Shown: positions 1-5,760 of the stretch, piece after piece
How the letters are laid out: each line of letters opens with the position of its first letter
How positions within the stretch are numbered: the first letter of the stretch is position 1
NCBI GenBank assembly: GCA_903903765.1
Contig: CAIVAH010000269.1
Coordinates: 1 to 5,760, forward strand
Source: an uncultured Methylococcaceae bacterium
GTDB lineage: Bacteria > Pseudomonadota > Gammaproteobacteria > Methylococcales > Methylomonadaceae
Length of the DNA: 5,760 bases
Direction: 5' to 3'
Notes under the pieces: model-generated
What the model was told of the DNA's origin: nothing
Database searches by the model: none
The model's input: the letters and a program-made list of their open reading frames with translations, nothing else
Made by a program: the position numbers and the translations under genes

Positions 1-1768
1 AGGCTTCTTGAGGTATTTCAATATTGCCTACTTGTTTCATGCGTTTTTTGCCGGCTTTTTGTTTTTCTAACAGTTTTTTCTTACGACTGATATCGCCACC
101 GTAGCATTTAGCGATTACGTTTTTACGCATGGCTTTAACGGTAGAGCGAGCAATAATTTTAGATCCAATGGCTGCTTGAATAGCTACTTCGTACATTTGT
201 CTAGGAATCAAATCTTTCATTTTCTCGACTAAATCTCGGCCGCGGTTGTTGCTTAAATCACGGTGCACGATAATAGATAAGGCGTCAACTTTATCTGAGT
301 TTATTAATACATCTAGTTTAACAAGATCGGCTTCTTGAAAACGTAAGAACTCATAATCAAAAGAAGCAAAGCCACGACTTACTGATTTTAAACGATCAAA
401 AAAGTCCAGTACTACCTCACTTAAAGGCATTTCGTAATGCAAAGATACCTGGCTACCGACATATTGCATATCTTTTTGGATACCGCGCTTCTCAATACAT
501 AAGGTGATAACGCCCCCTAAGTAAGTTTGGGGTACTAAAATATTGGCGCGAATAATGGGTTCTCTAATTTCTTTAACGACACCGCCATCCGGTAAATCGG
601 CTGGGTTATCAACCATTAAAATATCACCAGTTTGAGTGATCACTTCATAGACTACGGTAGGTGCTGTCGTAATAAGGTCGACGTCGTATTCTCTCTCTAA
701 GCGTTCTTGCACAATTTCCATGTGCAACATTCCTAAAAACCCACAACGGAAACCAAAGCCTAATGCTTGTGAAGATTCGGGTTCGAATTGTAAAGCCGCA
801 TCATTGAGGTTTAATTTATTTAGCGCTTCGCGTAAGCCTTCATAATCATCAGAGCTAACAGGGTATAAGCCTGCAAATACACGAGGTTGTACGCGTTGAA
901 AACCAGTGAGTTGTTCAGGGGCTGGCTTGTCTGTCCAAGTGATAGTATCACCGACTGGTGCGCCAAAAATATCTTTAATACCCGCCACTACAAACCCTAC
1001 CTCGCCGGTATTTAATAGTTCTTTTTCTAAGCGTTTAGGCGTAAATACCCCGACTTTTTCAGCGATAAAAGATTTTCCAGTCGACATAATGGTAATCTTT
1101 TGTTTGCGTCGAATACTGCCATGCATAATTCTAACTAAAGACACTACGCCTAAATAACTATCAAACCAAGAGTCAATGATTAAGGCTTGTAAGGGGCCTT
1201 CTGGGTCACCTACTGGATGTGGTACTTTGATGACTAACTGTTCTAAAACATCTAATACACCTAAACCGGTTTTAGCGCTAATCATCAGGGCTTCGTCGGC
1301 CGGAATTCCAATGACTTCTTCGATTTCGTTTTTAACGCGTTCTGGTTCAGCAGAGGGTAAGTCGATTTTATTAAGCACCGGTACCACTTCTAAACCTTGT
1401 TCAATGGCTGTATAGCAGTTAGCGACACTTTGCGCCTCAACACCTTGAGCGGCATCAACTACTAGCAAGGCGCCTTCGCAGGCGGCTAAAGAGCGTGATA
1501 CTTCGTATGAAAAGTCTACATGACCCGGTGTGTCAATAAAGTTAAGTTGATAGGTTTCACCGTCTTGAGCTTTAAATTCTAATGTGACACTTTGAGCTTT
1601 AATAGTGATGCCACGCTCTCTTTCAATATCCATAGAGTCTAGCACTTGCGCAGACATCTCTCGGTCACTTAAACCACCACACATCTGAATAAAACGGTCT
1701 GCAAGGGTCGATTTTCCATGATCAATATGCGCGATAATGGAGAAATTTCTGATATGTTTTAAATCCAC
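1..1768 (-). CDS. lepA: Elongation factor 4 (LepA), translational GTPase; C-terminal end cut by window edge
   Basis: LepA/EF4 is a ribosome-associated GTPase related to EF-G that acts on stalled or mistranslocated ribosomes and affects initiation and translational fidelity; it is cytosolic and partly membrane-associated. I translated long stretches of the minus strand from both ends and the middle and found one continuous frame of 589 visible residues. G-domain motifs are in order: G1 AHIDHGKST at 13-21, switch/G2 region RERGITI near 50, G3 DTPGH at 79-83, G4 NKID at 133-136, G5 SAKTG at 164-168. The EF4-specific C-terminal domain is recognisable near the edge (AKCYGGD, then [16 protein letters not shown]). 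E. coli LepA is 599 residues, so only about a dozen residues are missing. The start is GTG: the frame is open upstream to a stop at 1811-1813 but has no ATG, and GTG places the conserved [15 protein letters not shown] block at the usual distance. No Shine-Dalgarno sequence is visible. In related bacteria lepB follows; it would lie off the left edge. Confidence 0.98.
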   Translation of the reverse strand, partial: MDLKHIRNFSIIAHIDHGKSTLADRFIQMCGGLSDREMSAQVLDSMDIERERGITIKAQSVTLEFKAQDGETYQLNFIDTPGHVDFSYEVSRSLAACEGALLVVDAAQGVEAQSVANCYTAIEQGLEVVPVLNKIDLPSAEPERVKNEIEEVIGIPADEALMISAKTGLGVLDVLEQLVIKVPHPVGDPEGPLQALIIDSWFDSYLGVVSLVRIMHGSIRRKQKITIMSTGKSFIAEKVGVFTPKRLEKELLNTGEVGFVVAGIKDIFGAPVGDTITWTDKPAPEQLTGFQRVQPRVFAGLYPVSSDDYEGLREALNKLNLNDAALQFEPESSQALGFGFRCGFLGMLHMEIVQERLEREYDVDLITTAPTVVYEVITQTGDILMVDNPADLPDGGVVKEIREPIIRANILVPQTYLGGVITLCIEKRGIQKDMQYVGSQVSLHYEMPLSEVVLDFFDRLKSVSRGFASFDYEFLRFQEADLVKLDVLINSDKVDALSIIVHRDLSNNRGRDLVEKMKDLIPRQMYEVAIQAAIGSKIIARSTVKAMRKNVIAKCYGGDISRKKKLLEKQKAGKKRMKQVGNIEIPQEA

Positions 1769-1817
1769 GGTATTTAACTGATGATGAGGTTGTTGGGCGT
1801 TATTGCTTTGTTATCGG

Positions 1818-1846
1818 CGATTAAACAGAATGTTGTCATTCAATCG
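1818..1846 (-). promoter_or_regulatory. Predicted stem-loop in the lepA 5' leader
   Basis: On the lepA sense strand this reads, in order, CGATT, GAATG, loop ACAA, CATTC, bulge TGTTT, AATCG. The two inner arms (GAATG/CATTC) and two outer arms (CGATT/AATCG) pair perfectly, giving ten base pairs with a four-base loop and a five-base bulge on the 3' side. It lies between the putative promoter and the GTG start, about 50 nt upstream of the start codon. There is no U-tract, so it is not an intrinsic terminator. Function is unknown; mRNA stability or translational control are the plausible roles. Confidence 0.35.
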
Positions 1847-1861
1847 GCTATAAATGAGATG

Positions 1862-1870
1862 ATTATAACA
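1862..1870 (-). promoter_or_regulatory. Putative lepA promoter, extended -10 element
   Basis: On the minus strand this reads TGTTATAAT, a perfect match to the sigma-70 extended -10 consensus TGnTATAAT. No good -35 hexamer is found 16-18 bp upstream, which is tolerated in extended -10 promoters. Transcription would start near 1855, giving a lepA leader of roughly 87 nt. Its position in the gap between the transporter gene and lepA suggests that lepA has its own promoter. Confidence 0.5.
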
Positions 1871-1882
1871 GAATAAGTTCTG
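1869..1882. repeat. 14-bp palindrome overlapping the lepA promoter (possible operator)
   Basis: A perfect inverted repeat with 5-bp arms, CAGAA-N4-TTCTG, lies directly against and overlapping the TG of the extended -10 element, so it fills the promoter spacer. This is where a repressor site would sit, but I do not recognise the motif as belonging to a known regulator. The stem is too short and lacks a following U-run, so it is not a convincing terminator for the upstream transporter gene. Confidence 0.3.
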
Positions 1883-1923
1883 ATTCCTTATAAATTGCAC
1901 TGGGTATGGATTGGTAACAGGCT

Positions 1924-3501
1924 TTATTTAAGCGTTAGTAAGAGTCTACGAATGACCCAAATGGCCCGATCCAGAAAAATTGTGACATTTAATAGCGCTT
2001 GGTAATTAGATTGTTCAACTTCGTTGGCTTCTTTCATGAGCATTTCACGTAATCGATTCATGATTTCTGTTCGATCATCCGTCATTATTTCTAATAAAGG
2101 AATGCTTTCTTTATCGGTTTCTGTCACACAGTCCACTAAGGTTAATAAGATAAAATGCAAACCTTCAATAACATTATTACTTATTTGGGTAATACCTGTT
2201 GTTTTGGGTAGGGCATTTAAAGTTAAGCTTATCTGATGGGTCGTTACCAATAATTGTTCAATTAACTCTGTTTGTGCTTGTAATTTTAGATTACGTTCTA
2301 CCACTTCAAGGTCTGGCTGATAATCGAGCATTTCGGCAAGAAAATTGCGCAATGCTTGCAATACACTCAAACTGCTATTTAATATAATGTCTCTATGTTT
2401 ATCATCTAGTAAAGTGCCATCAAAAGGCAATAGATTCGGTGCTCGACTTATAATGTTGATGGCTTCGCAATCAGCAAGTGCTATAGCTGTTTGCGGATCT
2501 TCAAGTGCTTGATCATAGAGGTATTGTGGACTCGATAGTTCTTCGTGTTTTGTAGGTGGTGATAAACGATTACATAAGGCAAGTATTGGTTTGCTAAAAG
2601 GTAATGTGCTAATAACACCAGCTAATTGTAAGGCTAAATAAGCTAAGGAAATTTGACCTGTTAATCTAGGATCAATATTACCAATAATGGTTTTTAATAA
2701 GGGCCAACCTAAGATATTTTCAAAATAAAATAAGCCAATGAGTACGAGTGAACTTACGGTTTTAAAAAGGCATTGAAAGTAGGCTAGTTGTCGGCTAGTG
2801 CCAGTTAAATTAGCGGCCATTAAGGCGGTGCTAATGCCTGAGCCAATATTGGCGCCAAATACCAGTAATAAAGTTTGGTCTAGGCCAAATAAACCAGATT
2901 GAGACATGCCAATGGCAATAACGGCAACCGTTGAGGTGCTTTGGGTAAATATGGCAAGAACTACACCTAGCATGATAGACAGCAAAGGGTAATTTACAGC
3001 AAAGTATATTAGACTCTTAAAAGTTTCTATATCTTGCAACGGTTTGGCGCCAATTTTAATTAAATCAGTCCCCATTAACAATAGACCTAGCCCCATCAGT
3101 CCGGTAATAAAATATTGGTAACGCGATTTATCGTTACTTAAGTGCATGGAGATGCCAGTGGCAGCTAATAGAAAAAGTGCGACCAGTTTTAAGTTCATTG
3201 AAGCTAAAAAAACTAGAGCAGAGGTGCCCACATTTGCCCAAGCTAAAATGGGGATGCCACCTTTCGTGTTAAGGGCTTTAGTGCTAATTAAGCTAATGAT
3301 AATAAAAGTAACTGCATTAGAGCTTTGCAGTAATAAGCCAGCTAAGGTGCCCGTAGCGGCTGCAGATAAAGGATGATTTCCAGCTCTTGCCATTAGGCGT
3401 CTAAAAGAAGCGCCGGTTAGTTGTCTTAAGCTTTTACTTACTCCAGATATGCCAATAAAAAACAGGCCTAAGCCACAGAGAATATTAAGAGTGATTTCCA
3501 T
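1924..3501 (-). CDS. Na+/phosphate cotransporter (NptA/PNaS family) with PhoU-like C-terminal domain
   Basis: Predicted inner-membrane protein of 525 residues that would import inorganic phosphate with sodium. The membrane part (about residues 1-305) has the inverted two-repeat build of the Na/Pi cotransporter family: repeat 1 carries QSSNAVTF at 59-66 and WANVGTS at 88-94; repeat 2 carries QSTSTVAV at 187-194 and GANIGSG at 216-222. The QSS/QST and N-I/V-G elements are the substrate and sodium binding signatures of the family. Residues from about 310 to 525 are hydrophilic and helical, matching the PhoU-like cytoplasmic domain often fused to bacterial members. The start gives the usual family N-terminus (a hydrophobic segment immediately after Met); no Shine-Dalgarno sequence is visible. 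It begins 25 bp after the sensor-like gene on the same strand, so the two are probably co-transcribed. Phosphate is the default substrate; other anions cannot be excluded. Confidence 0.93.
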   Translation of the reverse strand: MEITLNILCGLGLFFIGISGVSKSLRQLTGASFRRLMARAGNHPLSAAATGTLAGLLLQSSNAVTFIIISLISTKALNTKGGIPILAWANVGTSALVFLASMNLKLVALFLLAATGISMHLSNDKSRYQYFITGLMGLGLLLMGTDLIKIGAKPLQDIETFKSLIYFAVNYPLLSIMLGVVLAIFTQSTSTVAVIAIGMSQSGLFGLDQTLLLVFGANIGSGISTALMAANLTGTSRQLAYFQCLFKTVSSLVLIGLFYFENILGWPLLKTIIGNIDPRLTGQISLAYLALQLAGVISTLPFSKPILALCNRLSPPTKHEELSSPQYLYDQALEDPQTAIALADCEAINIISRAPNLLPFDGTLLDDKHRDIILNSSLSVLQALRNFLAEMLDYQPDLEVVERNLKLQAQTELIEQLLVTTHQISLTLNALPKTTGITQISNNVIEGLHFILLTLVDCVTETDKESIPLLEIMTDDRTEIMNRLREMLMKEANEVEQSNYQALLNVTIFLDRAIWVIRRLLLTLK

Positions 3502-3526
3502 GAAAACAATTTCAATTGAGTGCTAT

Positions 3527-4180
3527 TTAAGAAGATTTTCGGTGACTAATCCAGAAAGACACAATGATAAAAATGATACTTATCGTTACAAAAATACTAA
3601 TTAATAATGTATTTTGTGAATAAGATTTAGCCTGTGAATCATTATCTACTAGTGTTTGTAGTTGTAATTTATGGGTAGTTTCTTTAGTGAGTTGTGGAAA
3701 TAAATTATCTAGGTTACGATCCATGCCACGCACTGATTTATCAACAGTTTCTATGCCATTTAAGTTATCGAGCTTTGCAGTAGATAATATGTTTAGATAG
3801 GTTTCAACTAGGGCTTTGTGTTCTTTGATAACTTCTTCAAGATCATTGGGATAGTTTGTTTCAAGCGCCGATTTTGCAGAGTTTAATTGGAGTTGAACTT
3901 TGTCTGTTTGGTTATTAAAAGAAGCATAAAACTTTTGGAAATCTTCTGGATTATTGCCGCGTAGAAGTAAGTTTTTCCATTCTTGAATTTGAATTTTAAA
4001 TTGTGTATGTGCTTCTTCAATGGCTAAAGTCCCAGATAATAATTTCTGATGTGACTGATTAATCAAATCTAACTCTTGGCGCATTGAATTTATTGAAAAT
4101 AAAGCACTAATACCGGTTAGTAACACAAAAAAAATGGCAATTGCCATAAGTCTAATGTGGGTATTGAGTCGTGTTTTCAT
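3527..4180 (-). CDS. Membrane-anchored helical sensor protein, chemoreceptor-like periplasmic module without signalling domain
   Basis: A 217-residue protein with a short basic N-terminus, a membrane segment at about 11-30, a hydrophilic, strongly helical region at about 31-188, a second membrane segment at about 191-211, and a cytoplasmic tail of only a few residues (SHRKSS). This topology is that of the sensory half of a methyl-accepting chemotaxis protein with a four-helix-bundle type periplasmic domain. Two stretches support this: FKIQIQEWKNLLLRG at 61-75 and VRGMDRN at 150-156 resemble conserved patterns in such chemoreceptor sensor domains. HAMP and the methyl-accepting signalling domain are absent. 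The transporter gene starts 25 bp downstream, so no receptor remnant is hidden there. A GGA stretch 7-9 bases before the ATG may serve as a weak ribosome binding site. It may be a truncated receptor, or a stand-alone sensor working with the transporter; the exact function is unknown. Confidence 0.75.
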   Translation of the reverse strand: MKTRLNTHIRLMAIAIFFVLLTGISALFSINSMRQELDLINQSHQKLLSGTLAIEEAHTQFKIQIQEWKNLLLRGNNPEDFQKFYASFNNQTDKVQLQLNSAKSALETNYPNDLEEVIKEHKALVETYLNILSTAKLDNLNGIETVDKSVRGMDRNLDNLFPQLTKETTHKLQLQTLVDNDSQAKSYSQNTLLISIFVTISIIFIIVSFWISHRKSS

Positions 4181-4220
4181 GGCGTGTCCGTCTGTAGTTA
4201 AGCAGATTTATTTTTTAACG

Positions 4221-4226
4221 ATTATA
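4221..4226 (-). promoter_or_regulatory. Putative -10 box of the sensor/transporter operon
   Basis: A perfect TATAAT on the minus strand lies about 40 bp upstream of the sensor gene ATG, which would put the transcription start near 4214 with a leader of about 34 nt. The best -35 candidates 17-18 bp upstream (GAACTG or TGAACT) match TTGACA poorly, so the promoter may depend on an activator. The region is AT-rich, which lowers the weight of a single hexamer match. Confidence 0.4.
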
Positions 4227-4244
4227 AACTTGGAATATTACAAC

Positions 4245-4262
4245 AGTTCATTCAAATGTCAT
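4245..4262 (+). promoter_or_regulatory. Degenerate Pho-box-like direct repeat
   Basis: Two heptamers, AGTTCAT and ATGTCAT, are spaced by four bases (11-bp period), the geometry of the PhoB binding box (CTGTCAT-N4-CTGTCAT). They match the consensus at 4 of 7 and 6 of 7 positions. It lies between the divergent sensor/transporter operon and the HD gene. Against it: its orientation is opposite to the TATAAT of the transporter operon, and it ends only 11 bp before the HD start codon. I give it as a candidate because a phosphate transporter is the neighbour. Confidence 0.2.
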
Positions 4263-4273
4263 TTTAAAAAATT

Positions 4274-4756
4274 ATGAAAGATAATCGCATTAACAAGCCG
4301 GCCTTAATACAATATTTAAAAGCCCAGTTTTGCCTTGATTGGCATGGTTTTCATGGCATCAGTCATTGGTCGAGAGTCCGTTATAACGGCCTTTTGATAG
4401 CCAGAGAAAATAACGCTTCTATACATGTAGTCGAGTTATTTGCTTTTTTTCATGATGCTCGGCGCTTTAATGAGCATAGAGATCCAGAACATGGCATACG
4501 GGGAGCTGAATTGGCGTGGAAATTAAGAGATCGGTTTTTTGAAGCGACTGATCTTGAAATGACCTTATTAACAGAAGCTTGTTGTGAGCATAGCAATGGC
4601 TTAATTGAGGCCGATATCACCGTGCAGACTTGTTTTGATGCCGATCGTTTGGATTTGGCTCGAGTTGGAATTATGCCAAATCCACTTTATTTATGTACAG
4701 AACAAGCTAAAAAACCAGCTTTATTAGCGGCAGCTATTAAAAGATCGCGGCGGTGA
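4274..4756 (+). CDS. Small HD-domain protein, putative metal-dependent phosphohydrolase
   Basis: A 160-residue soluble protein built almost entirely of one HD domain. Visible motifs: FHGISHWSRV at 26-35 (first metal-ligand His, most likely H31), FFHDARR at 58-64 with the HD pair H60-D61, DPEHGIRGAELA at 70-81 (H73), CEHSNG at 104-109 (H106), and TCFDADRLDLARVGI at 119-133 with the final Asp D124. The set H...HD...D is complete, so the metal site should be intact. I recognise the pattern as a conserved family of short bacterial HD proteins whose substrate is unknown; nucleotides or other phosphoesters are typical for the superfamily. The upstream ATG at 4256 meets a stop after two codons, so 4274 is the start; it is preceded by an A/T-rich stretch without a Shine-Dalgarno sequence. 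The gene is divergent from the sensor/transporter operon and convergent with the transglycosylase, so it is probably monocistronic. Confidence 0.85.
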   Translation: MKDNRINKPALIQYLKAQFCLDWHGFHGISHWSRVRYNGLLIARENNASIHVVELFAFFHDARRFNEHRDPEHGIRGAELAWKLRDRFFEATDLEMTLLTEACCEHSNGLIEADITVQTCFDADRLDLARVGIMPNPLYLCTEQAKKPALLAAAIKRSRR

Positions 4757-4781
4757 TGGTTTTCCCCGTGTTTTAATAGGT
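4757..4781. other. Short convergent intergenic gap
   Basis: This gap separates the stop codons of the HD gene and the transglycosylase gene. It contains short T and C runs (GGTTTTCCCC, GTTTTAAT) but no stem-loop with a strong stem followed by a U-run on either strand. I therefore cannot call a shared bidirectional terminator; transcripts from either side may overlap here. Confidence 0.4.
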
Positions 4782-5760
4782 TTAGCGTATATAAAAATTA
4801 GGGTTAGTTGCTATCTCACGCGCAGCTAGAAATTGAGCATAATAGTTTCTAGAGGCGAAGCCGAATGCTGGGCCATCATAATTATCTACAATATCCACAA
4901 AATTGCGTCCTACTCGGTTTTGGGCGCGTTTCATTCCACCGATGCCATGATTATATGAAGTGATAGCGACTGGCCAATCACCTAATTTTTTGTAAGCATG
5001 GCTTAAATATTTGGCCGCACCATTTGCAGAGGCAATGGGATCTAAGCGTTGATCAACTCTATCACCCGCTGGCATAAAAGTTTTTGCTGCAGATTTAGTA
5101 AATTGCCACATGCCAACGGCGCCAGCAGATGATTTTGCGCTAGGCTGAAATGAAGATTCTACATGCGGTAAATAAGCTAAATCTTCTGGTAAACCGTGAT
5201 CATGAAATATCTTCTTAAATTGTTTTTCATATCGGTGACTAATTTCCACGCCTTTTATAAAGCGTTCGCGGGTGCCTCTTTGTGACCTGACTCTCTCGGG
5301 TGCGCCCTGAAGAAGGCTATTGACGGGTTTGCCGGTTATTCTGAACTTATCGATGATTTGTTTATCAAGCGCTGTTAAGGTTTCGTTATTTTGGATTTTA
5401 TTGTTTAGTGAAACTGTATAGTTGTGCCAGAAATCGCGGCGATTTTTAATCTGGGCTTTTTGTTCGGTGGTAAGGCTTTCTGCTACTTCACCGTGTAGGG
5501 TTATGACTTCATAGATTACGTCTAAATAACGGTCATCATGAATTGCGACTTGAGAACGATACCATGTGGTATAAGTTTTACGCCAAAAGTTGACAGCAGG
5601 TTCTAATTCTCCAGGTTTCTGAAAAACTCCAGAATAGGTACTTTGTTTATGGTTGTTAGGCGTTGGTGTAGTTGTTTCAGGCTGATAGCCTAAGCCGTTG
5701 TTATCGGGTTTAATATTAGAAGTGCTGTTATCGCAAGCATCTAAAAAGGTAATCATGACC
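4782..5760 (-). CDS. Membrane-bound lytic murein transglycosylase, GH23/SLT family, probable lipoprotein; N-terminus beyond window
   Basis: The enzyme would cleave the MurNAc-GlcNAc bond of peptidoglycan with formation of 1,6-anhydro-MurNAc, in the periplasm. Residues are numbered from the ATG at 5756. The catalytic domain covers about 170-315: the lead-in GLPEDLAYLPHVESSF ends with the catalytic Glu200 in ESSF, followed by GAVGMWQF at 212-219, AITSYNHG at 264-271 and RNYYAQFLAA at 303-312, all in the family order. The N-terminal part (about 50-165) is a helical region also seen in relatives (FWRKTY, IHDDRYLDVIYEV, then RSQRGTRERF). The frame stays open to the window edge, and the first residues VMITFLDAC look like the end of a lipoprotein signal peptide with a lipobox at LDAC (Cys8), so the true start is probably upstream of 5760. 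No LysM repeats follow the catalytic domain: the protein ends about 12 residues after it. It converges on the HD gene with a 25-bp gap. Confidence 0.92.
   Translation of the reverse strand, partial: VMITFLDACDNSTSNIKPDNNGLGYQPETTTPTPNNHKQSTYSGVFQKPGELEPAVNFWRKTYTTWYRSQVAIHDDRYLDVIYEVITLHGEVAESLTTEQKAQIKNRRDFWHNYTVSLNNKIQNNETLTALDKQIIDKFRITGKPVNSLLQGAPERVRSQRGTRERFIKGVEISHRYEKQFKKIFHDHGLPEDLAYLPHVESSFQPSAKSSAGAVGMWQFTKSAAKTFMPAGDRVDQRLDPIASANGAAKYLSHAYKKLGDWPVAITSYNHGIGGMKRAQNRVGRNFVDIVDNYDGPAFGFASRNYYAQFLAAREIATNPNFYIR

Noticed and set aside
906..1415. Two plus-strand open frames (906-1157 and 1176-1415)
   Set aside because: They lie antisense inside lepA, whose minus-strand frame is unbroken and strongly conserved; their translations resemble no protein family.
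1869..1882. Intrinsic terminator for the transporter operon
   Set aside because: The stem is only 5 bp and is followed by TTATAAT rather than a U-run; an operator or chance palindrome fits better.
2024..2387. Two overlapping plus-strand open frames (2024-2236 and 2199-2387)
   Set aside because: Antisense to the PhoU-like part of the transporter gene; no start signals and no recognisable protein.
3146..3376. Plus-strand open frame of 76 codons
   Set aside because: Antisense to the membrane repeats of the transporter gene; explained by the codon composition of the real gene.
3502..3526. Frameshifted remnant of a HAMP or methyl-accepting domain after the sensor gene
   Set aside because: Only 25 bp separate the genes and the following sequence is entirely accounted for by the transporter.
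4256..4258. Earlier ATG start for the HD gene
   Set aside because: It is in frame but is followed by TCA, TTT and then a TAA stop, so it cannot start the protein.
4757..4781. Bidirectional terminator between the HD gene and the transglycosylase gene
   Set aside because: No stem of useful length can be drawn on either strand.
1..5760. Mobile element, CRISPR array, toxin-antitoxin pair or defence system
   Set aside because: No repeats of the right kind, no integrase, transposase or nuclease genes, and the gene content is explained by translation, transport and cell-wall functions.

Overview
The window looks like chromosomal DNA of a low-GC gammaproteobacterium (about 40% GC, judged by eye). 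The main support is a LepA/EF4 protein that reads like gammaproteobacterial LepA along its whole visible length. The HD-domain protein and the lipoprotein-type lytic transglycosylase belong to families common in aquatic Gammaproteobacteria. Genus cannot be fixed from this stretch. There are no rRNAs, tRNAs, CRISPR arrays, insertion sequences or phage genes, and base use looks uniform, so nothing suggests recent transfer.

Layout: (1) 1-1768, minus strand: lepA, complete at its GTG start and missing only the last few codons, which run off the left edge. (2) 1769-1923: the lepA leader, with an extended -10 promoter, a 14-bp palindrome in the promoter spacer and a predicted hairpin in the 5' untranslated region. 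(3) 4180-1924, minus strand: a likely two-gene operon. Its first gene encodes a 217-residue protein resembling the bare periplasmic sensor module of a chemoreceptor (two membrane segments around a helical domain, no HAMP or signalling domain). The second, 25 bp later, encodes a Na+/phosphate cotransporter of the NptA/PNaS family with a PhoU-like helical C-terminal domain. (4) 4181-4273: a divergent intergenic region with a TATAAT box for the minus-strand operon and a degenerate Pho-box-like direct repeat. (5) 4274-4756, plus strand: a small HD-domain putative phosphohydrolase of unknown substrate. (6) 4782-5760, minus strand: a GH23 lytic transglycosylase, probably a lipoprotein, whose N-terminal signal sequence continues past the right edge.

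Functionally, lepA and the transglycosylase are ordinary housekeeping genes (translation quality control, peptidoglycan turnover). The part most worth attention is the middle: a signalling-deficient chemoreceptor-like sensor apparently co-transcribed with a PhoU-fused phosphate transporter and divergent from an HD phosphohydrolase. A membrane sensor that directly modulates the transporter is an inference from gene order, not something the sequence proves.
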